Assembly (NCBI GenBank): GCA_023271485.1
Contig: JALPXT010000029.1
Coordinates: 1 to 14,309, forward strand
DNA: 14,309 bases
From: Dehalococcoidia bacterium
GTDB taxonomy: Bacteria > Chloroflexota > Dehalococcoidia > SZUA-161 > SpSt-899
Reading direction: 5' to 3'
A program made the position numbers and the translations under genes. Positions 1 to 6,795 of the stretch are shown here, piece by piece; position 1 is the stretch's first letter; each line of letters starts with the position of its first letter. Below the pieces are notes generated by a model, which made no database searches, was not told the origin of the DNA, and worked only from the letters and a program-made list of their open reading frames with translations.

Positions 1-1
1 C

Positions 2-1348
2 GGTGTGGACCGGCTAATCTCTGATGAGCGCATTAAGGCACTCGGTGAGGTGTATTCACACGACGCCGTAGTGAGTGTGGTGCGCCGACACCTGGACGAG
101 CTTCGCCTTTTCATGAGCCGGGGCAATCCCTGCCCGTCCTTTGCTGAGATAGCCGACACCGTTGTGGCCCGGCTTCAGTCCTTGGGGACCATTGGGCCAA
201 GGCGGGTGATAAACGCCACCGGGGTGATACTCCACACAAATCTAGGCAGAGCTCCCCTCAGCACCAATGCGATAGCTGCTATGAAGCAGGCATCAGAGGG
301 ATTCAACAATCTGGAGATTGATCTCGAAAGCGGGAAAAGAGGCTCGCGCCAGGTTCACGTCGAGCCTCTCTTGTGTCAACTCTCCGGCGCTGAGGATTCC
401 CTGGTGGTCAACAATAATGCTTCCGCGGTGCTCCTGGCCCTCAGCGCGCTGGCCAGGAGAAAGGAAGTCCTCGTATCCCGCGGTCAGGCGGTGGAGATCG
501 GCGGAGGCTTTCGTATCCCTGACGTGATGCGGCAGAGCGGGGCAAAGCTGGTGGAAGTGGGAACAACCAACTGCTCCTATATTGCTGACTATGAGGGAGC
601 GATCACGCCGCAAACGGCGGCACTGCTCCGAGTCCACTCGAGCAACTTCAAGGTGGTTGGTTTCACTCAGGAAGTTGCGATTCAGGAGCTGGTTGAGCTG
701 GGCAAACGGTATGAACTGCCGGTATTCGATGACCTGGGCAGCGGCTGCCTCTTGGACACCACAGGGTTCGGTCTGGATGCCGAGCCACGGGTGCAGGATA
801 GTATAGCCGCCGGTGTCGGGTTGGCCTGCTTCTCGGGGGATAAGCTACTGGGCGGACCACAGGCTGGTATCATCGTAGGCCGGCAGTGCTTGGTTAGCAG
901 ATTGAAGAGGCATCCCCTGGCGCGAGGGGTGCGCATCGACAAGATGAGGCTGGCGGCTCTCTCGGCGACGCTGATCCACTATTTCAAGGGAGAGGCCACG
1001 GACAAAATCCCCATATGGCGTATGATTGCCTCTCCTTTGACTGAGATAGAAAGGCGAGCCGAGCAATGGGCGCAGGAGATCGGTAATCTGGCTTTCACTG
1101 AGGCCGGAGAGTCTACGGTAGGCGGGGGAAGTTTGCCGGGAAGCACTCTGCCGACCCGATTGCTGATAATCAAAATGCCCAGAAATCTCAGGGTACAGGA
1201 CCTGGCTCAAGAACTGCGCCGGCAGCCTCTGCCGGTCGTTGGACGCATCGAGCGAAATGCTCTGGTCCTCGATCCTCGCAGCGTTCTTCCTGAAGAAGAC
1301 ACCGCCGTCGTTCAGTCCCTGCGCAGCGTCTTCGCTGCGGTAGGCTGA
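2..1348 (+). CDS. selA: L-seryl-tRNA(Sec) selenium transferase (selenocysteine synthase), 5' end cut by window
   Basis: This PLP enzyme converts Ser-tRNA(Sec) to Sec-tRNA(Sec) using selenophosphate, in the cytoplasm. Counting from the GTG at position 5, recognisable family motifs are INATGVILHTNLGRA (69-83), VVNNNASAVLL (134-144), VSRGQAVEIGGGFRIPDVMRQ (158 onward), FDDLGSG (241-247) and the PLP-lysine motif SGDKLLGGPQAG, with K280 as the expected Schiff-base lysine. The basic stretch around ARGVRIDK, expected to bind the selenium donor, is present. SelA proteins are usually about 460 residues and have roughly a dozen residues before the point where this frame begins. The frame is open to the left edge, so the true start is probably outside the window and GTG 5 is an internal valine. 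The usually conserved GTTNR reads GTTNC at residue 190. selB and the tRNA-Sec gene are not in view. The family call is very secure. Confidence 0.96.
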   Translation, partial: GVDRLISDERIKALGEVYSHDAVVSVVRRHLDELRLFMSRGNPCPSFAEIADTVVARLQSLGTIGPRRVINATGVILHTNLGRAPLSTNAIAAMKQASEGFNNLEIDLESGKRGSRQVHVEPLLCQLSGAEDSLVVNNNASAVLLALSALARRKEVLVSRGQAVEIGGGFRIPDVMRQSGAKLVEVGTTNCSYIADYEGAITPQTAALLRVHSSNFKVVGFTQEVAIQELVELGKRYELPVFDDLGSGCLLDTTGFGLDAEPRVQDSIAAGVGLACFSGDKLLGGPQAGIIVGRQCLVSRLKRHPLARGVRIDKMRLAALSATLIHYFKGEATDKIPIWRMIASPLTEIERRAEQWAQEIGNLAFTEAGESTVGGGSLPGSTLPTRLLIIKMPRNLRVQDLAQELRRQPLPVVGRIERNALVLDPRSVLPEEDTAVVQSLRSVFAAVG

Positions 1349-1365
1349 GTCCCCAGGCAGGCAGG

Positions 1366-1394
1366 TTGTGCCCTGGAACGAGAGCGAGTATAAT
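1366..1394 (+). promoter_or_regulatory. Candidate sigma-70 promoter of thiL operon (leaderless)
   Basis: A perfect TATAAT at 1389-1394 is preceded at 17 bp by TTGTGC (1366-1371, 3 of 6 matches to consensus). The expected transcription start is about 1401-1403, which falls on the TTG/ATG start of thiL. No Shine-Dalgarno sequence sits at the proper distance before that ATG, so a leaderless mRNA is likely. The -35 is weak, so the call rests on the -10 and its spacing. Confidence 0.5.
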
Positions 1395-1402
1395 CTGAAT
1401 TG

Positions 1403-2407
1403 ATGAAGGTTTGCGAACTGGGCGAATTTGGCCTTATTGAGAGGCTGGCTCAAATCGTTGATGAGTTAGGGGCTGGCGGCCAACCAAGATCCGACCTGAT
1501 CATTGGTATAGGGGATGATGCCGCGGCCTGGAAGAGCAGAGGCCTGGTTCAACTCGGCACTGCCGATATTCTGATCCAGGATGTACACTTCACCCTGGAG
1601 ACAACCGCCTGGCGTAATCTGGGCTGGAAGGCCCTGGCGGTGAGTATCAGCGACATCGCGGCGATGGGCGGTATCCCGGACTATGCCATGATCTCTCTGG
1701 GGCTGCCCTCCGATACTGAGGTGGAACATATAACCAAACTCTATACGGGAATGGCAGAAATAGCTCGCCAATTCGATGTGGCCGTCATGGGCGGCGATAT
1801 CTCTGAAGCGCTGTTGCTCATTATCAGCCCCACTGTCATCGGGACAGTAGAGAAGGATAGAATGCTGACTCGCTCGGGGGCGATACCTGGCGACCAGATT
1901 GCGGTTACCGGATATCTGGGCTCGTCGGCAGCCGGACTGAGAATGATGAAAAAGAAGCATGAATTGGATCCGCGGGCAGCCTCGGCTCTAATTGAAGCGC
2001 ACCTGCGGCCTTGTCCCAGGGTGAGTGAAGGGCGGCTGTTGGGCGAAAACGGGGTGAAGTCGGCGATAGACATCAGCGATGGCCTGATTGCCGATCTCGC
2101 TCATATCTGCCGGGCAAGCGGGGTCGAGGCTAGAGTCCGCTTGGCGGATATCCCGATACACCCGGCGCTCAAGGCTGCCTTCGGCGAAGGTAGCATCAGC
2201 TTGGCCCTTTCAGGAGGAGAGGACTACGAGCTGCTGTTCACCGCTCCAGGTGGAATAATCGAAAGGGTGAAACAAAGCCTTTCAATCCCGGTGACGGTCA
2301 TTGGAGAGATCACCGGTGGCAAACCGGGGAAAGTAACCCTTCTTGGTGAAACTGGAAGGGAAGTCGAATGGAAGAAGAGGGGATGGGAACACTTTGGGAA
2401 TCATTAG
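1403..2407 (+). CDS. thiL: Thiamine-monophosphate kinase
   Basis: ThiL phosphorylates thiamine monophosphate to thiamine diphosphate with ATP, the last step of the cofactor pathway. The 334-residue length is normal for the family. Visible motifs are the N-terminal ELGEFGLI, the metal and nucleotide aspartates in IIGIGDDAA (about 33-41), SDIAAMGG, the GGDIS motif (family consensus GGDTS) and the C-terminal SGGEDYELLF of the PurM/AIR-synthase-like fold. TTG at 1400 and ATG at 1403 are adjacent possible starts. I chose ATG because a perfect -10 box ends 8 nt before it and there is no ribosome binding site. No other thiamine gene is nearby. It is followed by tsaE with a small overlap, and I infer it heads a thiL-tsaE-tsaB-zinc protein operon. 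Confidence 0.95.
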   Translation: MKVCELGEFGLIERLAQIVDELGAGGQPRSDLIIGIGDDAAAWKSRGLVQLGTADILIQDVHFTLETTAWRNLGWKALAVSISDIAAMGGIPDYAMISLGLPSDTEVEHITKLYTGMAEIARQFDVAVMGGDISEALLLIISPTVIGTVEKDRMLTRSGAIPGDQIAVTGYLGSSAAGLRMMKKKHELDPRAASALIEAHLRPCPRVSEGRLLGENGVKSAIDISDGLIADLAHICRASGVEARVRLADIPIHPALKAAFGEGSISLALSGGEDYELLFTAPGGIIERVKQSLSIPVTVIGEITGGKPGKVTLLGETGREVEWKKRGWEHFGNH

Positions 2408-2909
2408 GGCTGTCTTACACGAAGAGGTGAGAACATCAGATATTGAACTCGTCACCCGCAGCCTGGAGGAGACGCAGCGGATCGGGGCTGATATTGGGGA
2501 AGGAGCCGAAATCGGTGACTTGATATTGTTAGTAGGGGATCTGGGAGCCGGTAAGACCTGCTTCACCCAGGGCATTGCCCGGGGACTGGGACTGGCTGAT
2601 TATACCTCAAGCCCCTCGTTCGTGCTGGTGAGAGAATATCAGGGAAGACTCAACCTGTATCACATTGATTTCTACCGGCTCAATGATATACGGGAAATCG
2701 CTGAGCTCGGAATGAGTGACTATCTCGATGGTGAGGGAATCTGTGTGGTGGAGTGGGCTGACAGGGCTCTGGATTCGCTCCCGGAAGAACACCTGCTTAT
2801 CAGGTTTGAGCATCTGGCGGTAAATGAGCGCCGATTACGGTTCGAACCCAGGGGGCAGAGATACGTCGGTCTCGTGGAGGAACTGAAGGGAAAATGGAAC
2901 TTGCGATAG
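2394..2909 (+). CDS. tsaE: tRNA t6A37 synthesis ATPase TsaE
   Basis: TsaE is the ATPase that, with TsaB and TsaD, transfers threonylcarbamoyl to A37 of tRNAs reading ANN codons. The Walker A motif GDLGAGKT lies at residues 48-55 of this model, followed by the family pattern SPSFVLVREY, NLYHIDFYRL and CVVEWADR. The start is uncertain: the frame is open from TTG 2343. TTG 2394 has a GGATGG-like ribosome site 7 nt upstream and overlaps thiL by 14 nt. GTG 2427 would give 160 residues, closer to the typical ~155, but has a poorly spaced ribosome site. The 3' end overlaps tsaB by 16 nt, which argues for translational coupling of two partners of the same complex. tsaD is not in the window. Confidence 0.93.
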   Translation: MGIIRAVLHEEVRTSDIELVTRSLEETQRIGADIGEGAEIGDLILLVGDLGAGKTCFTQGIARGLGLADYTSSPSFVLVREYQGRLNLYHIDFYRLNDIREIAELGMSDYLDGEGICVVEWADRALDSLPEEHLLIRFEHLAVNERRLRFEPRGQRYVGLVEELKGKWNLR

Positions 2910-3580
2910 ACACCTCAACCAGGGTTGCCGGCCTGGCGCTATCGAATAAAGGGGCCCTCATTGCCGAGATCACCTGGTATGCGGGACAGAATCATACTGT
3001 GGAGCTTGTTCCCAACATGATGTCCCTCCTCGAGCAGCGCAAGGCGCATATCCGCGATATCGAGAGCATCGTGGTGGCCAAAGGGCCGGGCAGCTTTAAC
3101 GGCCTGCGGGTGGCATTAGCCACTGCCAAGGGGCTGGCATTTGCTCTGGGCATTCACCTGGTGGGGATAAGCACGCTGGAAGTGATGGCCTTCCCCTACG
3201 CTGACCTGGGGTTCCCTGTTTGTCCCATCCTGTATGCCGGACGCAGCGAGATCGCCACCGCACTGTTTCAGACTCGCGACGGCCGGTGGGAAAGGCTCAC
3301 TGTGGAGCACACCACCACGATTGATGATCTCTGCTCACGAATTGGGCAACCAACCATATTCTGTGGTGAGATCAGTGATGGACAGTGGATGCAGATTGAG
3401 GAGGAACTGGGGGAAAAGGCATTGATTACAAGGGGGTCAGCCGTGCTCCGGAGGGCGGGCTACCTTGCCGAGCTTGGCTGGCAAAGGATTGAATCGGGTG
3501 ACTTCGATGACCCCTTTACCCTGCAGCCACTATACTTGAAGAGGCCGGCGATCACCGTTTCCAAAAAAGAGGAGGTATAA
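2894..3580 (+). CDS. tsaB: tRNA t6A37 synthesis scaffold TsaB
   Basis: TsaB is an ASKHA-fold protein that dimerises with TsaD in the t6A complex. It begins with the typical LAIDTST (3-9) and has GPGSFNGLRVALATAKGLA, the family signature (usually GPGSFTGLR). The 228-residue length matches the family. Where many TsaB proteins read PLIDARRGEVY, this one reads PILYAGRSEIA, a modest divergence. AAGGGA lies just upstream of the ATG, inside the end of tsaE. Its TAA stop shares one base with the ATG of the next gene. The tRNA-Lys(UUU) later in the window has A37 and is a predicted substrate of this pathway. Confidence 0.94.
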   Translation: MELAIDTSTRVAGLALSNKGALIAEITWYAGQNHTVELVPNMMSLLEQRKAHIRDIESIVVAKGPGSFNGLRVALATAKGLAFALGIHLVGISTLEVMAFPYADLGFPVCPILYAGRSEIATALFQTRDGRWERLTVEHTTTIDDLCSRIGQPTIFCGEISDGQWMQIEEELGEKALITRGSAVLRRAGYLAELGWQRIESGDFDDPFTLQPLYLKRPAITVSKKEEV

Positions 3581-3879
3581 TGCAGTGTCCAATATGCCGT
3601 CGGCAGGTTAATGATGAGACTGAGCTGATGACATGTCTTGCAGGTCACATGCGGGAAGAAGCAGCAAGGCAAGCCAAGGAAATGCAGAGAATCTATCTGA
3701 TGATGATGGCAAGCCAGTTGACCATCGCGTGCGTGACCACTCGAATCGCCCCACAGGATGTGGTAGGCACCTTCGGCGAGGTCTATGGACTGCTGGAGAA
3801 CCTCGTCGGGAAAAGCGATGTAAGTGCCGAAATCGAGGAATGGCTGAAGAAGCGCGGCCCCGACTCGAAAGAAGCCTAG
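3580..3879 (+). CDS. Small zinc-ribbon-like protein of unknown function
   Basis: I do not recognise this 99-residue protein. It opens with CPIC (residues 3-6), then C19 and GH (22-23), a spacing that could bind one zinc ion through C3, C6, C19 and H23. The rest looks helical: a charged segment EEAARQAKEMQ, a short hydrophobic stretch around LMMMASQLTIACVT, and a charged C-terminus EIEEWLKKRG. A strong GGAGG site is 4 nt before the ATG. The ATG overlaps the tsaB stop by one base (TAATG), so translation is probably coupled. The gene is the last of its operon and meets the minus-strand NAD-salvage gene 22 bp later. It may be a small regulatory or scaffold protein, but its function is open. Confidence 0.85.
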   Translation: MQCPICRRQVNDETELMTCLAGHMREEAARQAKEMQRIYLMMMASQLTIACVTTRIAPQDVVGTFGEVYGLLENLVGKSDVSAEIEEWLKKRGPDSKEA

Positions 3880-3901
3880 AACCTGAGCGCCCATCAATGG
3901 C

Positions 3902-5431
3902 TTATAATACCCGCTTCAGCCTGTGGTTGGGGGTGATACCGGGGATTCTGCCTCGCTTGGCGATGGGCTTACCTTCAACCTCGTGCAGATCGGCGGTGAA
4001 ATCGATTGGCTTGTTATCGCTGATATAGCTTCCCACGGCAAAGGTATCGACCGGTGCCCCACTATCCAGAAAGTAGGTGATGCGCTCCGGGTCGATCCCT
4101 CCGCTGACGTATATCCTGACATCCTTGAAACCAGCAAGGTCAAGCCTGGCCCTGGTCTCCTTTACCAGATCGGCGGTGACCCGTCCCCTTTCGGAGGGCG
4201 TATCGAGCCTTACCCCCTCTAGCCTCCCACCCATCGCCCGGGCTACAATGATGCTCTCCTCGGGCTCGTCCCGGAAGGTATCCACCAGGGCGATGCGAGG
4301 TACCTCCGGGGGCATGTGCCTGTCAAAAGCGAGAGTGGCCTTGGCAGTGTCACCCATGACTATGATCAGGGCATGGGGTATGGTGCCCATTGGCTCCCGT
4401 CCGGCAAGCTTAGCGCCGGCTGTACTGGCACAGCCCCCACATCCCCCGACGATGGCAGCGTACTCCATTACTCCAACTACCGAGGGGTGTACATGGCGAG
4501 CACCAAAGCTGATGACCGGGATTCCCTGGGCCGCTTGCACGCACTTCCGGGCGGCGGTGGCCCAGCCGCTGCAATGCGCCAGAATACCCAGATAGGCCGT
4601 CTCATACATGGCATAAGATTGATAGGGGGCAGTTATGCGCAGCACCACCTCTTTTCTCTGGAAGGAGTCTCCCTCGGAGAGAGCCCATACCTCCGGGCTG
4701 CCTTCGGTAAGCACCCGGGAAAGCAGGTCGAGGACTTCATGCATGCCGCAGAGGATACCCTCACTCCTCGGAAAGACCTCCATGGTGGCAATAGGATTGA
4801 GGCCCTCGCGCTTCAGGATTTCTTTGGTGCGCACAAAGTAGATGTCGGTGGTCTCGCCGGAGAGGAGCGAGTCTGCAACTGCAAATTGGGGACGGGGAAT
4901 TTCCAGTGGCGCCGGCGGGATAAGTCTAGCGCCCAGGATTTTTTCCATGTGTTCCAGGGCAAATCGGTGTGCTCGTTGATCCATAGAGGCCACGCAGTCG
5001 GTGGGAACTTCTACCGTATAGCCGCGGTTTCTGGCATCGGCGACGGTATGCAGAACGCAGATATCGGTGCAAACGCCACAGACGATGAGCTTCTCCGGTG
5101 TCAGTTCTTTCAGCTTCCCTTCGAGAGCGCTTTCGAAGAAACCACTGAATCGATTTTTGGGGATGATCTCGCCGGGAATCGCAGCCAGTTCGGGGATGAC
5201 CTCGGCTTCTGCGGTTCCGGCGATGCAGTGGGGAGGGAACATCTCGAATTCGGGGTCGTCCGGGGTATGATTATCGCAGATAAATAAAACCTTAGACCCT
5301 CGGGGTAATTCGTGTTCCAACCGTCTCTTAACATTCGGAATGATATTACGTGCTAAATCGCCACAATAAAGGGGGTGCCCTTTCTCCAGGAAGCCCCTTA
5401 GCATGTCTATCACAAGCACTGCAGTAGTCAT
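3902..5431 (-). CDS. Bifunctional nicotinamidase / nicotinate phosphoribosyltransferase fusion
   Basis: This 509-residue protein has two enzyme domains. Residues 1 to about 175 are an isochorismatase-fold nicotinamidase. The catalytic triad is visible as D9 (VIDML), K92 (PKNRFSGF) and C125 (GVCTDICV). Probable metal ligands are D53 and H55 (CDNH), E63 and H68 (PPH), the pattern of the streptococcal-type nicotinamidases. Residues about 180-509 form a short nicotinate phosphoribosyltransferase of the QAPRTase-like kind, with SFGARHVHPS (308-317), RLDTPSERG (408-416), YVSGGIDPE (441-449) and FAVGSYI (464-470). Together they would turn nicotinamide into nicotinate and then into nicotinate mononucleotide for NAD salvage. 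The frame is unbroken and the ATG has AAGG 6 nt upstream. It lies 19 bp after glyA, so the two are probably cotranscribed. The domain calls are firm; coupling of the two activities is inferred. Confidence 0.93.
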   Translation of the reverse strand: MTTAVLVIDMLRGFLEKGHPLYCGDLARNIIPNVKRRLEHELPRGSKVLFICDNHTPDDPEFEMFPPHCIAGTAEAEVIPELAAIPGEIIPKNRFSGFFESALEGKLKELTPEKLIVCGVCTDICVLHTVADARNRGYTVEVPTDCVASMDQRAHRFALEHMEKILGARLIPPAPLEIPRPQFAVADSLLSGETTDIYFVRTKEILKREGLNPIATMEVFPRSEGILCGMHEVLDLLSRVLTEGSPEVWALSEGDSFQRKEVVLRITAPYQSYAMYETAYLGILAHCSGWATAARKCVQAAQGIPVISFGARHVHPSVVGVMEYAAIVGGCGGCASTAGAKLAGREPMGTIPHALIIVMGDTAKATLAFDRHMPPEVPRIALVDTFRDEPEESIIVARAMGGRLEGVRLDTPSERGRVTADLVKETRARLDLAGFKDVRIYVSGGIDPERITYFLDSGAPVDTFAVGSYISDNKPIDFTADLHEVEGKPIAKRGRIPGITPNHRLKRVL

Positions 5432-5450
5432 TATGCCTTCACTCCGGTGC

Positions 5451-6692
5451 CTACTGGTCGATCCCAGGGGTCGGGAACCGGCGATTCATCTCCTCGACGT
5501 CCAGGCGCACCTCTCGATATAGTTTTTCGTCGCCGATATGGGACAGGACCCTGACGATGAGCTGAGCTATTCTCGCCATTTCTTCAGTGCCGAATCCGCG
5601 GGAGGTAAGCGCCGGGGTGCCCAGTCTGATTCCACTGGTGAGATCAGGGGGGCGGGGATCGAAGGGGATAGCATTCTTGTTCACTACTATGTTTGCCTGA
5701 CTCAAAGCCGATTCGGCCGTTTTCCCCGTTATGCCGGTAGGGGTGAGGTCGATGAGGACACGATGGTTATCGGTTCCACCGGTGACCAGGTGCATCCCTT
5801 CTGCGAGCAGTCTATCTGCCAGGATCCTGGCATTCTCCAGCGTAGCTCGCTGGCAGGCAATGAACTGCGGTTGTTTGGCTTCATGAAAGGCCACTGCCTT
5901 GGCAGCGATGACGTGCATCATAGGCCCTCCCTGAAGGCCGGGGAACACCGAGCGATCTATCGAGGTGCCGTACTTCGCCCGGCAGAGAATGAGTCCGCCA
6001 CGCGGCCCGCGCAGGCTCTTGTGAGTGGTGGCTGTCGCCACATCGGCGTAAGGGATTGGACTGGGATGAACCCCCGCGGCGATCAAACCAGCTTCATGAG
6101 CCATGTCAACCAGCAATCTGGCATTGACACGATCAGCAATCTGGCGGAATCGCTGGTAATCCAGTATTCGGGGGTAGGAACTCGAGCCCACCACGATCAG
6201 CCTGGGCATATTCTTGACGGCCATCCTCTCTACCTCGTCGTAATCTATCTGCCCTGTTTCCCTATCCAGGCCATAGAAAACGGGCCGGTAGAGCTTGCCG
6301 GAGAAGCTGATCGGACTGCCGTGCGTGAGATGCCCTCCCTGATCCAACGCCATGCTCAATATGGTATCACCATAGTTGATCAGTGTCATGTAGGCGGCCA
6401 TATTGGCTATTGAGCCGCTGTATGGCTGCACATTGGCATATTCAGCGCCGAAGAGTTCTTTTGCTCGATAAAGGGCTATTTCCTCCGCCCGATCGGCATT
6501 TCGGCAGCCACCGTAGTAGCGTTTGCCGGGATATCCCTCGGCATATTTGTTGGTGAGCACCGATCCTTGAGCTTCAAGAACGGCCAAGCTTGCGTAGTTC
6601 TCGGAAGCGATAAGGTTGATGCTGCTGTATTGCCGTCTCTCCTCGTCTAAAATGATGCCGGCTATTTGGGGGTCGATCCTGGCTAGTGACAT
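5451..6692 (-). CDS. glyA: Serine hydroxymethyltransferase
   Basis: This PLP enzyme interconverts serine and glycine with tetrahydrofolate and supplies one-carbon units. The 413-residue length is normal. Key motifs are NLIASENY (26-33), YAEGYPGKRYYGG (50-62), VDMAH (195-199, with the D196 and H199 PLP contacts), ATTHKSLRGPRGG with K225 as the Schiff-base lysine, and GIRLGTPALTSRGF near the C-terminus. Some usually fixed positions differ: QPHSG reads QPYSG (Y91), HGGHLTHG reads QGGHLTHG (Q118), and MAHIAG reads MAHEAG (E200). GAGGAG lies 6 nt before the ATG. The 103-bp leader after the radical SAM gene has several complementary CCTC/GAGG segments. The NAD-salvage fusion follows closely. Confidence 0.96.
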   Translation of the reverse strand: MSLARIDPQIAGIILDEERRQYSSINLIASENYASLAVLEAQGSVLTNKYAEGYPGKRYYGGCRNADRAEEIALYRAKELFGAEYANVQPYSGSIANMAAYMTLINYGDTILSMALDQGGHLTHGSPISFSGKLYRPVFYGLDRETGQIDYDEVERMAVKNMPRLIVVGSSSYPRILDYQRFRQIADRVNARLLVDMAHEAGLIAAGVHPSPIPYADVATATTHKSLRGPRGGLILCRAKYGTSIDRSVFPGLQGGPMMHVIAAKAVAFHEAKQPQFIACQRATLENARILADRLLAEGMHLVTGGTDNHRVLIDLTPTGITGKTAESALSQANIVVNKNAIPFDPRPPDLTSGIRLGTPALTSRGFGTEEMARIAQLIVRVLSHIGDEKLYREVRLDVEEMNRRFPTPGIDQ

Positions 6693-6795
6693 CTACGTCT
6701 CCTCGGCCCCATCGTTATGAGGCGGGGCTTACCCAGGTGGTGCCTCGCAGAGATGAGGTGACACCCCCGGCGAGTGGCAAGTGTTTCGGGCAGAT

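Noticed and set aside
3880..3901. Shared bidirectional terminator between the two converging operons
   Set aside because: The 22-bp gap has no stem-loop or T-tract. Any terminator would have to lie inside the coding ends, and I see none.
4316..5287. A 323-codon plus-strand open frame opposite the NAD-salvage fusion gene
   Set aside because: Its translation has no family features and it lies entirely antisense to a gene with two clear enzyme domains. It is a GC-driven shadow frame.
5538..6413. A 291-codon plus-strand open frame opposite glyA
   Set aside because: It is antisense to a full-length conserved enzyme and its translation is of no known type.
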